Source: Massilia rubra (GTDB lineage Bacteria > Pseudomonadota > Gammaproteobacteria > Burkholderiales > Burkholderiaceae_D). From it: a DNA stretch of 64,000 nucleotides. This document shows, piece by piece, positions 1 to 8,343 of the stretch. The notes under the pieces are model-generated. The model did no database searches, was not told where the DNA came from, and was given only the letters and a program-made list of their open reading frames with translations. The translations under genes and the position numbers were made by a program. Position 1 is the first letter of the stretch; every line of letters begins with the position of its first letter. The stretch spans positions 248,001 to 312,000 of the forward strand of contig NZ_VUYU01000003.1 of NCBI RefSeq assembly GCF_011682065.1, read 5' to 3'.

Positions 1-684
1 AACGGCACCAAGCAGTTCATCACCAGCGGCAAATACGCCGACGTGGCGATCGTCATGGCGGTTACCGACAAGGCGGCCGGCAAGAAGGGCATCAGCGCGT
101 TCTGGGCGCCGACGGCCACCCCCGGCTACATCGTGGCCGGCCTGGAACAGAAGATGGGCCAGCACTCGTCGGACACGGCGCAGATCCTGTTCGAGAACTG
201 CCGCATCCCGGCCGCCAACCTGATTGGCGAAGAAGGCCAGGGCTACAAGATCGCCTTGTCGGGACTCGAGGGCGGACGGATCGGCATTGCCTCGCAGGCG
301 GTCGGCATGGCGCGCGCCGCGTTCGAGGCGGCGCTGGTGTACGCGCGCGAGCGCGAAAGCTTCGGCAAGCCGATTTTCGAGCATCAGTCGGTGCAGTTCA
401 AGCTGTCCGAGATGGCGACCCAGATCGAGGCCGCGCGCCAGTTGATCCGGCACGCGGCGTCGATGAAGGATGCCGGCCTGCCCTGCCTGAAAGAAGCTGC
501 GATGGCCAAGCTGTTCGCGTCCGAAATGGCCGAGCGGGTTTGCTCCGACGCGATCCAGGTGCATGGCGGCTACGGCTACGTGAGCGACTTCCCGGTCGAA
601 CGCATCTACCGCGATGTGCGCGTGTGCCAGATCTACGAAGGCACCAGCGACATCCAGAAGATCCTGATCGCGCGGGCGCTGTAA
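1..684 (+). CDS. Acyl-CoA dehydrogenase, C-terminal part (5' end outside window)
   Basis: The reading frame is open from base 1 and stops at 682-684, so only the last 227 residues are present. The visible part is the C-terminal half of an FAD-dependent acyl-CoA dehydrogenase. It contains the [20 protein letters not shown] region and the C-terminal block [14 protein letters not shown] followed by [10 protein letters not shown]. In this family a Glu within the IYEGT segment is usually the catalytic base. The enzyme would carry out alpha,beta-desaturation of an acyl-CoA thioester, passing electrons to ETF. The substrate cannot be told from this fragment: short-chain, branched-chain and glutaryl-type enzymes all look alike here. 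A GNAT gene follows after 2 bases. Confidence 0.93.
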   Translation, partial: NGTKQFITSGKYADVAIVMAVTDKAAGKKGISAFWAPTATPGYIVAGLEQKMGQHSSDTAQILFENCRIPAANLIGEEGQGYKIALSGLEGGRIGIASQAVGMARAAFEAALVYARERESFGKPIFEHQSVQFKLSEMATQIEAARQLIRHAASMKDAGLPCLKEAAMAKLFASEMAERVCSDAIQVHGGYGYVSDFPVERIYRDVRVCQIYEGTSDIQKILIARAL

Positions 685-686
685 GC

Positions 687-1235
687 ATGGCGGGCGAAGC
701 GATCATCCGGCCGGCCGCAAGCGAGGATCTCGATCGCTTCTTCGCCTACCTGAACGACCACTTGCGCGACAACGGCAGCGGCGCCACGGCGCTGTTCATG
801 CCGATGCCGCGCGCCGCCTCGCGCTTTGGCCCCGAACGCGAAACCGCCTTTCGCCATGCGTTCGCCAGCGCCCTCGGGCAGCCCGGGTGGCGCCGCTTGT
901 GGCTGGCGCACGACAGCGAGGGCGCCATCATGGGTCACATCGACCTGCGGGCGCGTCCTGAAGGCGCTTGCGCGCACCGTGCGCTGCTCGGCATGGGCGT
1001 GCACCGCGACGCCCGCCAGCAGGGCCTGGGGGCGCGCCTGGTCGCCGTGGCGGCGGCATGGGCGGCCAGCGAGGCGGCACTCGACTGGATCGACCTGGAA
1101 GTGCTGTCGGTGAACCTGCCTGCGCGCCAGCTGTACGCACGCTGCGGCTTCGTGCAGACCGGCGAAACGGCCGACATGTTCCGCATCGACGGCGAAGCGC
1201 TCGCGTATACCTTCATGTCGCTCGCCCTTCGCTGA
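687..1235 (+). CDS. GNAT-family N-acetyltransferase
   Basis: This 182-residue protein has the GNAT fold. Its acetyl-CoA-binding motif A is LLGMGVHRDARQQGLGARLV, near residues 97-116, with the R/Q-x-x-G-x-G/A pattern. A typical C-terminal NLPARQLYARCGFVQTGE segment follows. The ATG at 687 lies 2 bases after the acyl-CoA dehydrogenase stop, which suggests translational coupling. The frame stays open far upstream, but those codons overlap the previous gene and give an Arg-rich sequence unlike the family. The acceptor substrate is unknown; amino acids, peptides and small amines are all possible. Confidence 0.85.
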   Translation: MAGEAIIRPAASEDLDRFFAYLNDHLRDNGSGATALFMPMPRAASRFGPERETAFRHAFASALGQPGWRRLWLAHDSEGAIMGHIDLRARPEGACAHRALLGMGVHRDARQQGLGARLVAVAAAWAASEAALDWIDLEVLSVNLPARQLYARCGFVQTGETADMFRIDGEALAYTFMSLALR

Positions 1236-1375
1236 CATTGCCTGGCCTTACCCGCACAGGGTAAAAATGACAATGTTCCTTGAAAAAGCTGCCGGGAGCA
1301 TGGCACTATGGGGAACCATTCATTCACCGGTCGATCAAACAGCTTCATCCCTGTTCTCGATTAAAGGAACCCGCC

Positions 1376-2383
1376 ATGCCGATGCCATCCCGCGCGCTGT
1401 TGCGCCCCCTTTCCGCCCTGCTCATGTCCCTGTTGCCGCCGCTGGCGGCGCACGCCGAGGAAGCCTGCAAGCTGGCCCTGCCCGACGCGGCCAAGGGCGA
1501 CGACATGCGCTGGCAAGGGCCATGCAAGGACGGCTATGCGCACGGCGTGGGCGTGATCGAAAAGCACACCAGCGACCTGCAAGCCTGGCGCTACGAAGGC
1601 ATGGTCGAACAGGGCCGGCCGCACGGCAAAGGCTACCTGATGTACTTCCCCGGCGTTGAATACGATGGCCAGTTCCGCGATGGCCTGCGCGACGGCGCAG
1701 GCACCTCGGTCAACCAGTTCGGCGACCGCTACGACGGCCAATGGAAGGCCGGCCAGCGCGAAGGCAAGGGCAAGGTCGTCTTCACGCTCGGCGGACGCTA
1801 CGAAGGCGATTGGAAGGACGACCACCCGGCCGGTGGCCAGGCGTTCTACGCGAACGGGCGCCAGGTCGGCGCCGCCGCCGTCAGCCAGAGCGCCGATGGC
1901 GAGCAGGGCAAAGTGAGCGCGCCGGCGCCGGCGACGCCGCCCAAGGAATACAGCCTCAAGTCGGAACGACCACGCCTGGGCTCGAACATTCCGCACAAGG
2001 TCGTCAGCAACGGCTCGGTGCCCTTCAACGCGTCGTACGAGCAAATGAGCGACGCCGAGCGGACCATCGTGCGCAAGTGGTATCCCTTGCTCGACCCGGC
2101 CGACGAGCCGCCGTATCCCCTGCTCGGCAATGGTCATGTGCTCGGCGCGATCCAGAAAATCAATGCGCGCGATCCGTCCTACGGCCTGCTGAGCATGATT
2201 GTCATGGTCGACAGCGAGGGCAATGCGCAGTCGGTCAATGTGTACGTGACACCGGACGCCAAGCTGTCGGAAATGGCGGGTTTCGTGGCCATGAAAGAGA
2301 AATACAAACCGGCCCGTTGCGCGGGCAAACCGTGCGCGATGCCGTTCCCGTACACCATGACCTTTACCCGCACCTGGTTCTGA
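1376..2383 (+). CDS. Exported MORN-repeat protein with TonB-like C-terminal domain
   Basis: The start at 1376 has an AAAGGA ribosome-binding site and opens a signal peptide (residues 1-27, cleavage after AHA). Residues of about 72-160 hold MORN repeats of the type YEG.....G.G.Y, e.g. YEGMVEQGRPHGKGYL, YDGQFRDGLRDGAGT and YDGQWKAGQREGKGK. After a Pro-rich linker, the last 100 residues end in a pattern like the TonB C-terminal fold (sequence GNAQSVNVYV, then a Cys pair around KPARCAGKPC). MORN repeats commonly bind lipids or proteins at membranes. A periplasmic scaffold role is inferred; no enzymatic motif is visible. The gene is followed 14 bases later by an AlkB-like oxygenase, probably in the same transcript. 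Confidence 0.8.
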   Translation: MPMPSRALLRPLSALLMSLLPPLAAHAEEACKLALPDAAKGDDMRWQGPCKDGYAHGVGVIEKHTSDLQAWRYEGMVEQGRPHGKGYLMYFPGVEYDGQFRDGLRDGAGTSVNQFGDRYDGQWKAGQREGKGKVVFTLGGRYEGDWKDDHPAGGQAFYANGRQVGAAAVSQSADGEQGKVSAPAPATPPKEYSLKSERPRLGSNIPHKVVSNGSVPFNASYEQMSDAERTIVRKWYPLLDPADEPPYPLLGNGHVLGAIQKINARDPSYGLLSMIVMVDSEGNAQSVNVYVTPDAKLSEMAGFVAMKEKYKPARCAGKPCAMPFPYTMTFTRTWF

Positions 2384-2397
2384 CGGTGGCGACGCAG

Positions 2398-2934
2398 ATG
2401 CAGGTGCCGCCAATTCGCCTCAGCCCCGGCTTCATCGCCGATCCGGATGCCCTGTTCGCCGCGCTCAAGACCGGCGTGGCCTGGGACGAGCGCATGAAGG
2501 CGCGCAAGACGGCCAGTTTCGGCGTCAGCTATGACTATGCGCAGATCGCCTACGAGGAGGTGCCGATGCCGGCGCTGCTCGAGGCCCTGTGCGCGCGCCT
2601 CGAAGGCGAACTCGGTTTCCGGCCGAACAACTGCCTGTTGAACTACTACCCTGACGGCGCCTCGTCGATGGGATTTCATTCCGATCAAACCGCTGGCCTG
2701 GCCAATGGCACCGGCGTGGCCATCATTTCGCTCGGCAGCGTGCGCGCGATGGCGTACCGCAGCAAGCTGGACGCCGCGCTGCGGGTCGACTATCCGCTGC
2801 CGAACGGCTCGCTGCTGTACATGTCGGGGCAAGTGCAGCAAGACTGGCTGCACGCGATTCCAAAAGACCCGCGCGCCGGGGAACGCATCAGCCTGACATT
2901 CCGCGCGATGCGGCGCCAAGGTTCGCCTGGCTGA
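2398..2934 (+). CDS. AlkB-like 2-oxoglutarate/Fe(II)-dependent dioxygenase
   Basis: The protein has 178 residues and the full AlkB catalytic set: H94-x-D96 in MGFHSDQT, H152 in WLHAIP, and the R163-x5-R169 pair of GERISLTFR that binds 2-oxoglutarate. NYYPDGASSMGFHSD matches the nucleotide-recognition region of AlkB/ALKBH2-type enzymes. The expected reaction is oxidative removal of alkyl groups from nucleic-acid bases. The start is taken at ATG 2398; an in-frame GTG at 2386 is an alternative. The gene follows the MORN protein by 14 bases with no promoter visible between them. Confidence 0.9.
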   Translation: MQVPPIRLSPGFIADPDALFAALKTGVAWDERMKARKTASFGVSYDYAQIAYEEVPMPALLEALCARLEGELGFRPNNCLLNYYPDGASSMGFHSDQTAGLANGTGVAIISLGSVRAMAYRSKLDAALRVDYPLPNGSLLYMSGQVQQDWLHAIPKDPRAGERISLTFRAMRRQGSPG

Positions 2935-3154
2935 ATCGAAGAGAAAACCGCACTCAATCCGCTACCGCTTTCTCAGGCCGCGAAAGAGCTGCCCGGGCAA
3001 TCCGTGCGCCAAAGTTCATCTCAAAAAAACAACAGTTTCCTTGTGCCAATTTCATTTCGACATCACAATACTGTCTTTACATCAGTCCGTCCTCCCATCC
3101 CCGCAAGACCGGCGCCAAGAATGCCAGCTTGCAGCAACAATCGGAATTAATTAC
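2935..3154. other. Intergenic region, AT-richer, no gene seen
   Basis: About 220 bases between the AlkB-like gene and the lipoprotein gene. Composition is lower in GC than the surroundings. No convincing terminator hairpin or sigma-70 promoter was found by eye. The stretch probably holds the lipoprotein promoter. Confidence 0.4.
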
Positions 3155-3616
3155 ATGAAAATCGGCGCTCTCGTTATCCTCACCGCAACCCTGCTCGTTA
3201 CCGGTTGCGCATCTGTGGACATGGCCACCAAAGAAGAATCAGCCAAGGCAAAAGAGTTCAATGCACCTAGCGCCAACAACGCCGGCATTTACGTTTACCG
3301 CAACAGCATCCTGGGTCAGGCACTGAAAAAAGACATCTGGATCGACGGCAAATGCATCGGCGAAAGCGCACCAAGTGTGTTCTTCTACGCCGAAGTCGAG
3401 GGCGGCAAATCGCACAAGATCGATACCGAATCCGAGTTTTCCCCAAATACGCTGGAATTGACGCTCGATACCGGTAAAAACTACTTTATCCGTCAATACA
3501 TCAAGATGGGCGCCTTGGTCGCTGGAGCGGGCGTTGAGCAAATCGCTGAAGAGCAAGGCAAACTCGACGTTGCAAAACTCGAGTTGGCGAAACAAGGCAA
3601 GTGCAGCGCGAAGTAA
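3155..3616 (+). CDS. Small lipoprotein, DUF2846-like
   Basis: The protein has 153 residues. MKIGALVILTATLLVTGC is a lipoprotein signal with the lipidated Cys at position 18. The mature part contains AGIYVYRN and SPSVFFY-type strands resembling the DUF2846 lipoprotein family, whose function is unknown. The start at 3155 is chosen because the lipobox then sits at the correct distance; the frame stays open to 3041, but the extra residues are unlike a signal peptide. Base composition here is lower in GC than in neighbouring genes. The gene stands alone. Confidence 0.75.
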   Translation: MKIGALVILTATLLVTGCASVDMATKEESAKAKEFNAPSANNAGIYVYRNSILGQALKKDIWIDGKCIGESAPSVFFYAEVEGGKSHKIDTESEFSPNTLELTLDTGKNYFIRQYIKMGALVAGAGVEQIAEEQGKLDVAKLELAKQGKCSAK

Positions 3617-3658
3617 TCACGACAGCCGCGCCCTCTCTAAGAGCCTATCTCAGTAGAG

Positions 3659-4381
3659 TCAGCGCGGCGCACCCGGCCTGGGCAGCACGCCAATGCGCAG
3701 CTGCCCGCCGTTCTTGCCTTCCTCGCCCTCCTGCGGCGGGATGAACATATCGTGCGGATAGACGAACGTCCAGTCCGCATACCTTTCCTTGCTCTTGAAT
3801 CCACTGTCGTGATCGTCGAAATTGTCGACCTTCATCGGCGCGCGCTGCGACAGCGAATGCACGCCCACGATGCGCCCCTCCACCCGGATCAAACCCCACT
3901 CGGCCTTGCCGGTGACCGGGTCCGCGTACACGCGCCGCAGGTGACGCTTGGCGTTGGGAAAGCGCGGGTCCTTGACCAGGTCCTGCAAGGTCAATGGATA
4001 CATCTGCGGACCGGCGGCGGCGCTGCCGTGATAGCGCGCGATGGCGGCGCGAAATTCGTGGCCGATGAACAGCAGCTCGCGCTCCCGCTCGCGCCGGACC
4101 GAGGTTGAATACAGCTCGCTGGCGATGGTGCTGCCGATGCCCATGAAGGCGACCAGCAGCAGGGTCCAGATATAGGCAAAGCCGGCCTCGGTCCTCGACG
4201 CTTTCGATTGACGGTTTTTTGAGTCATCGGGAACCCCAAGACCGTCATTCCCGCGAAGGCGGGAACCCCATTTCGTACCGCAGCTACGGGCGGCTCCAGG
4301 AAATGGGATTCCCGCCTTCGCGGGAATGACGGCTCTTAAGTCAGCGGCCTTGCCCGCAATCGCGACATCACAGCTGTTCAT
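3659..4381 (-). CDS. Pseudopilin-like secretion protein with repeat-derived N-terminal extension
   Basis: Last gene of the secretion operon, 240 residues as drawn. The pilin-type part begins at about residue 64: charged residues, then G-F-AYIWTLLLVAFMGIG, a prepilin-like cleavage site and hydrophobic helix. It lacks the usual Glu at +5 (Trp is there instead), as in some minor pseudopilins. The only in-frame ATG is at 4381, inside the end of the previous gene (14-base overlap). The first roughly 60 residues are translated from a palindromic repeat at 4242-4332 and read VIPAKAGIP...RLRGNDG. No ATG, GTG or TTG lies in frame between the repeat and the pilin helix. Either the extension is really made, or a rarer start codon is used, or the gene was damaged by the repeat. 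Confidence 0.7.
   Translation of the reverse strand: MNSCDVAIAGKAADLRAVIPAKAGIPFPGAARSCGTKWGSRLRGNDGLGVPDDSKNRQSKASRTEAGFAYIWTLLLVAFMGIGSTIASELYSTSVRRERERELLFIGHEFRAAIARYHGSAAAGPQMYPLTLQDLVKDPRFPNAKRHLRRVYADPVTGKAEWGLIRVEGRIVGVHSLSQRAPMKVDNFDDHDSGFKSKERYADWTFVYPHDMFIPPQEGEEGKNGGQLRIGVLPRPGAPR
4242..4332. repeat. Palindromic dispersed repeat, long form (copy 1)
   Basis: The arms are CCGTCATTCCCGCGAAGGCG at 4242 onward and its reverse complement ending at 4332. They form a stem of about 24 bp around a partly self-complementary loop. Related copies lie at 20712, 30665, 52128, 61813 and 61878. The copy is located wholly within the reading frame of the last pseudopilin gene. Confidence 0.9.
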
Positions 4382-4751
4382 ACGGCACGCCCTCGCGCGT
4401 CTTGCCGCGCGCGCCGCTGCGGATGTCGGCCACGCCCGGCTTGTCCGGATCGCTGGAGGCCACCGGCTGCCACGTCACGCTCGATTCGGTGACCGGGTCG
4501 ACCGGCACCGAGCGAAAATACTTGTGCGTCACCAGCTCGCCCAGCGAGGACGGATAGACGCCCTTGTCGCCATAAAATTTGTCGATCCCGAGGCGCAGCA
4601 CGTGCAGGTTTTCCTTGAGCGCGACTTCCTTCGACTTGTCGACCGAACCGAAATAGCGCGGCACGGCGATGGTCAGGAGCGTCGCGATGATCGCCATCAC
4701 CACCAGCAGTTCGACCAGCGTGAATCCACGGCCTTGTCTTCTCATTCTCAT
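4368..4751 (-). CDS. gspG: Type II secretion major pseudopilin GspG-like
   Basis: The protein has 127 residues. It has a perfect type III prepilin signal, RRQGRG-FTLVELLVVMAIIATLLTIAVPRY, with Glu at +5 of the mature helix. The C-terminal half carries the GspG-type segment of the form KENLHVLRLGIDKFYGDKGVYPSSLGELV. It would be cut and N-methylated by a prepilin peptidase, which is not encoded in this window, and assembled into the periplasmic pseudopilus. ATG 4751 has GGTGCCGGAA ahead of it; a GTG at 4760 is an alternative. It lies 10 bases after the stop of the preceding pseudopilin gene and overlaps the next one by 14. Confidence 0.88.
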   Translation of the reverse strand: MRMRRQGRGFTLVELLVVMAIIATLLTIAVPRYFGSVDKSKEVALKENLHVLRLGIDKFYGDKGVYPSSLGELVTHKYFRSVPVDPVTESSVTWQPVASSDPDKPGVADIRSGARGKTREGVPYEQL

Positions 4752-4761
4752 TTCCGGCACC

Positions 4762-5232
4762 TCACCATTGTTTGTGCGGCACGCCGTTCAATCCCACCGC
4801 CGCCGAGCGCGAGCTGACGTCGAACACATCCTCGCCCTCGCTCGGGTTATCGGGCGGAGAGGAATACGCGCGCTTGGCCCAGGTATCGGCGGCGCGCGCC
4901 TGGTCCGGGGCGGCAAACGGATCGCGCGGCAGGCGCCGCAGAAAATAGATGTTCTTCTTGGCGGGACTGAGCTGGTCGGGCACGCCCTCGACCAGTTCTT
5001 CCAGCTTTTTCGGATAACCCGAGTCGCCCGACGCGATCTTGATGCGGCCAAGGTCGGCCGCCTTCTTGTACGCTTCGAGTCCTTCGCGGATCTCGATCAG
5101 GGCGCTGCGCAGGCTGCGCTCCTTTTCGCGCTGCACCGCCACCTGCGCCATCGGCACCGCCACCACCGCCAGCGTTCCCATGATCGCCAGCGTGATCATC
5201 AGCTCGATGAAAGTGAAGCCGCGCGCCTTCAC
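4762..5232 (-). CDS. Type II secretion pseudopilin (second GspG/GspH-like protein)
   Basis: The 156-residue protein begins MKARG-FTFIELMITLAIMGTLAVVAVP, a classic prepilin cleavage site with Glu at +5. The soluble part has the EKERSLRSALIEIREGLEAYKKAAD helix and a C-terminal LRRLPRDPF segment seen in GspG-like proteins. The start codon overlaps the secretin stop as ATGA. Two GspG-type proteins side by side suggest one is a major and the other a minor pilus subunit; which is which cannot be told from sequence. Confidence 0.86.
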   Translation of the reverse strand: MKARGFTFIELMITLAIMGTLAVVAVPMAQVAVQREKERSLRSALIEIREGLEAYKKAADLGRIKIASGDSGYPKKLEELVEGVPDQLSPAKKNIYFLRRLPRDPFAAPDQARAADTWAKRAYSSPPDNPSEGEDVFDVSSRSAAVGLNGVPHKQW

Positions 5233-7196
5233 TGGATCACCTTGCGCGGCGCATCGGCGCCCGGGGGTTTTGCGTTGCCGTTGCCGGTGGCGCTGTCATT
5301 GGCGCTGTCGTTGTTTGCCGGCTGCGGCGGCGGGCCATCGTTGCCGGTCATGGCCGACGGCGGCGCTTCCACCGGCTGCGGCTGCGCCTGCGGCTGTCCC
5401 GCGGCGGCGCCGCCAGCGCCCCCGCCGCCCGGACCGGGCCCGTAGCCGCCCACATTCGATTCGGTACCGGAATCGAATTGCGCGGTCGTCAGGTCGGGCC
5501 GGCGCATCCCGCGCAGGATGCGCGGCGTGATCGACAGCACGATCTCGCTGCGCGAGGTATCGTCCTTGTGGCTGCCGAACAGGCGCTTGAGCACCGGCAG
5601 TTCGCCCAGGCCCGGCAGCTTGTCGGCGCTGCGCCGGTCCTCGTCGCTGATCAGGCCCGCCAGCACCTGGGTCTCGCCATCCCTCAGGCGCAGCACCGTG
5701 CCGGCGCTGCGCGTGCCGATCTGGTACGCCTGCGTGCCCGACTTGCTGATCACTTCCTTGACCACATTGCTCACTTCCAGATTGATCTTGATCGCCACTT
5801 CGTCGTCGAGGTGCACATTCGGCTCGACGTCGAGCTTGAGGCCGACGTCGACATAGTTCACGCTGTCGGAGCTCACGCCGTTGTTGGTGGTGACGGTGAT
5901 GACCGGCACCCGGTCGCCGATCAGCACCTTGGCCTTTTCCTTGTTGCGCACGCGGATGCGCGGATTGGCCAGGATGTTGCTGTCGCTGTCGACCTGGTTG
6001 GCGCTGATGGTGGCGCTGCCGACGGCGAAGTTGATGCGCCCGCGATTGATGCCTCCCAGGTCGGCGAGCGTGAGCGGTTTCAGGGTCTCGCCCACGTTCG
6101 CCAGGCTCAGGGTGGCCTTGTCGGGCCAGCGCACGCCCAACTCCATCAGGCGCGTGCGTTTGACTTCCAGCACCTCGACTTCGAGCATCACTTCCGGGTC
6201 GGCCATGTCCTGCATGGCGATGATGCGTTCGGCCATGCGGATCATGTCGGGCGTGTCGCGCATCATGATGATGCCGAGGCGGTCGTCGGTAACGATATCC
6301 TTGGCCTTGAGCAGGGTCTTGATCGAAAACGAGACTGTCTTGGCGTCGGCATTGGTCAGGTAAAAACTGCGCACCACCAGTTGCTGGTAATCCTTCACCT
6401 TTTGCGCCGTGTTCGGATAGATGGTGATGGCGCGCTCGCCCGTCACCGTCTGTTCGAGCTGGTTGGCCGAGAGCAGCATGCGGATCGCTTCTTCCAGGCT
6501 GGTATTGCGCACCGAGATGGTGGTGCGGATGGCCGGGTCCACGTCGCGGTCGAACACGAAGTTCAGGCCCGACACCTTGCCCAGGAAGTCGAACACCGAG
6601 CGCACCGGCGCGTCGCGAAAGTCCAGGGTCACAGGTTTTTTGTAGGCGGCTGCCAGCTTGCCGCCGCCGGGATTCTTTTTGGCCTGTTCGTCGGCGATAC
6701 GGCTTTTGAGCGCCAGCGCGTCGCGCTGGTTGGGGCGCTCCTGCAGCACCACGCGCAGCGCTTCGAGGGCCTGCGCCAGGTCGGCTTCGCCGGCGCGCCG
6801 CCACGACGCTTCGGCGCCGGCCACCATCTCCTTGTGGCGCTGTTCCTGCGCGCCCGCCTGTACGCCCTGCCGCGCGACCGCGTTGGCGGGGTCGATCGCC
6901 AGCACCCGGGCCGAGAGCTTGTCGGCCTCGGAAAAATTGCCCTGGCCGCGCAGCTGGTCGGCGCGCGCATTGAGGGCATTGACGATGCTGGCCTTGCGGT
7001 TCAACAGGCCAATCCGGTACTCCGCGTTGCCGGGGTCCTGGCGCACGGCTTCTTCGAGCTTGGCCAGGCCTTGCTCGACTTGTCCCTGCTCGATCAGGGC
7101 CTTGCCTTCCTTGAAGGTTTGCGGGCCGGCGCAGGCGGCGAGCGCGGCGGCCAAAGCCAGCATGCGCAAGGTGGTACCAGTCAGTGTGCGATTCAA
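5229..7196 (-). CDS. gspD: Secretin GspD/PilQ/MshL-type, outer-membrane lipoprotein
   Basis: The 655-residue protein has a lipoprotein signal ending LAAALAAC (Cys 22). TPR-like helices occupy residues 30-150. An STN/N0-type domain (KPVTLDFRDAPVRSVFDFLGKVSGLNFVFD) comes next, followed by an N1-type KH domain. The C-terminal secretin barrel region contains VPVITVTTNNG..... and VGLKLDVEPNVHLDDEVAIKINLEVSNV. The last 80 residues are Gly/Pro/Ala-rich. The TPR-plus-STN layout resembles MshL and the secretins of hybrid systems more than classical GspD, which starts directly with N0. It would form the outer-membrane gate. ATGA overlaps are present at both ends. Confidence 0.9.
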   Translation of the reverse strand: MNRTLTGTTLRMLALAAALAACAGPQTFKEGKALIEQGQVEQGLAKLEEAVRQDPGNAEYRIGLLNRKASIVNALNARADQLRGQGNFSEADKLSARVLAIDPANAVARQGVQAGAQEQRHKEMVAGAEASWRRAGEADLAQALEALRVVLQERPNQRDALALKSRIADEQAKKNPGGGKLAAAYKKPVTLDFRDAPVRSVFDFLGKVSGLNFVFDRDVDPAIRTTISVRNTSLEEAIRMLLSANQLEQTVTGERAITIYPNTAQKVKDYQQLVVRSFYLTNADAKTVSFSIKTLLKAKDIVTDDRLGIIMMRDTPDMIRMAERIIAMQDMADPEVMLEVEVLEVKRTRLMELGVRWPDKATLSLANVGETLKPLTLADLGGINRGRINFAVGSATISANQVDSDSNILANPRIRVRNKEKAKVLIGDRVPVITVTTNNGVSSDSVNYVDVGLKLDVEPNVHLDDEVAIKINLEVSNVVKEVISKSGTQAYQIGTRSAGTVLRLRDGETQVLAGLISDEDRRSADKLPGLGELPVLKRLFGSHKDDTSRSEIVLSITPRILRGMRRPDLTTAQFDSGTESNVGGYGPGPGGGGAGGAAAGQPQAQPQPVEAPPSAMTGNDGPPPQPANNDSANDSATGNGNAKPPGADAPRKVIQ

Positions 7197-7732
7197 TTCA
7201 TCTCCCCTACTGCGAGTGTTTGTTTCTTCTGGAGCGGCAGATACGTGAACGTCAGCGTGTCCGTTTCGGCGCTGTCGAAGGTGTAGCTGTCGTCGATCTT
7301 GTCGCCCACGTAGGCGACCACGTTGCGTTCCTCGACCTGTAAAAAGTAGGCCTGCTTGCCGTCGTCAAGAAAGCGCCCCAGCAGGCGGATCGGCAGTTCC
7401 GGCGCGCCGCCGGCGCTGGCCGCCGCCCTGGCCTGCACCGGCTTGGTGACGGCGCTGTCGGCCGGCCTGGCCGGCGCCGCCTCTGTCACTGGCACCTGCG
7501 CCTGCCAGCCCTGGCGCGCAAAGGCGTTGCCCAGTTCTTCGTCCTGCCCGCGCGGGCGAATGTCGAGCGCCGGCGCTTCGCTTTCCTGCGCTGCCGCCCG
7601 CACTACCACCAGCGGCGCCGGGGCGATGGTGCGCGCCTGCGCCGGGGCGATCAGGTCGGTATCGTCATCGGGGGCGAAATAGCAGGCCAGCAGCGTCACG
7701 CCCAACGCCACCGCCATCGTCATCTTTTTCAT
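7193..7732 (-). CDS. PilP/GspC-like periplasmic connector protein
   Basis: The 179-residue protein has an N-terminal hydrophobic segment (MKKMTMAVALGVTLLACYF), a disordered Ala/Pro-rich linker, and a C-terminal beta domain starting LPIRLLGRFLDDGKQAYFLQ. That domain resembles the homology region of GspC/PilP proteins, which links the inner-membrane platform to the secretin. A Cys at position 17 follows LLA, so lipidation is possible. Assignment rests on position (between PilO-like and secretin) and the beta-domain pattern; sequence identity to named families is low. It overlaps both neighbours by ATGA. Confidence 0.65.
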   Translation of the reverse strand: MKKMTMAVALGVTLLACYFAPDDDTDLIAPAQARTIAPAPLVVVRAAAQESEAPALDIRPRGQDEELGNAFARQGWQAQVPVTEAAPARPADSAVTKPVQARAAASAGGAPELPIRLLGRFLDDGKQAYFLQVEERNVVAYVGDKIDDSYTFDSAETDTLTFTYLPLQKKQTLAVGEMN

Positions 7733-8343
7733 CGGCGTCCTCCTTTTGCTGCGGCCTTCCTGACCAGCAGGTTGAAATGCACGCGCGCTTCGACCTCGCC
7801 GGTGTCGATCTGCTCGCGCTTGAATGTGACGGAATCGAGGGTCAGGGCCGGCATGTCGCGCAAGGCGCCGACGATGAAGGCCTGCACCCTGGCGTAATCG
7901 GCCTTGATCGGCAGCGTGATCTGGTAGCGCATGAACGCGGCGCCGTCTTCGGCCTGCGCCTTGTAATCGGCCTTGGCCAGCACCACGCCATTCTTGGTGG
8001 CCACGTCGACCAGTTGCTTGAGCAGGTCGGGAATCGTTTCATGGGCCGGCAGCCAGGCGTAGAAGGCGGCCACGCGGCGCGCGCCGTCCGGCAGCGCCAC
8101 CCGTTGCTGCGCGGGTTTGGCGGCGCGCGCGGCGGCGATTGACTGCGCCAGCTCGTGCTGGCGCGCTTCGAGGCGCTGCCCCTGCCACGCGCACAGGACG
8201 GCGGCGGCCAGCGCGCAGGCGCCGACGGCGGCGCCCCAACCCAGGCGCTCGCCATGGCGGCGCGCTTCCCAGGCGATGCGCGCGGCCAGCATCGAGGGCG
8301 CCCCCGCCTGCCGTGCGGCGCTGGCGATTTTCAGTCCTGCCAT
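7729..8343 (-). CDS. PilO/GspM-like inner-membrane platform protein
   Basis: The 204-residue protein has one membrane helix (about residues 38-53, VGACALAAAVLCAWQG) and a coiled-coil stretch. A ferredoxin-like C-terminal domain of the PilO type follows, with IPDLLKQLVDVATKNGVVLAKADY and ITLPIKADYARVQAFIVGALRDMPALTLDSV. PilO proteins pair with PilN to form the inner-membrane scaffold. The gene overlaps the PilN-like gene by 13 bases and the PilP-like gene by 4. Confidence 0.75.
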   Translation of the reverse strand: MAGLKIASAARQAGAPSMLAARIAWEARRHGERLGWGAAVGACALAAAVLCAWQGQRLEARQHELAQSIAAARAAKPAQQRVALPDGARRVAAFYAWLPAHETIPDLLKQLVDVATKNGVVLAKADYKAQAEDGAAFMRYQITLPIKADYARVQAFIVGALRDMPALTLDSVTFKREQIDTGEVEARVHFNLLVRKAAAKGGRR

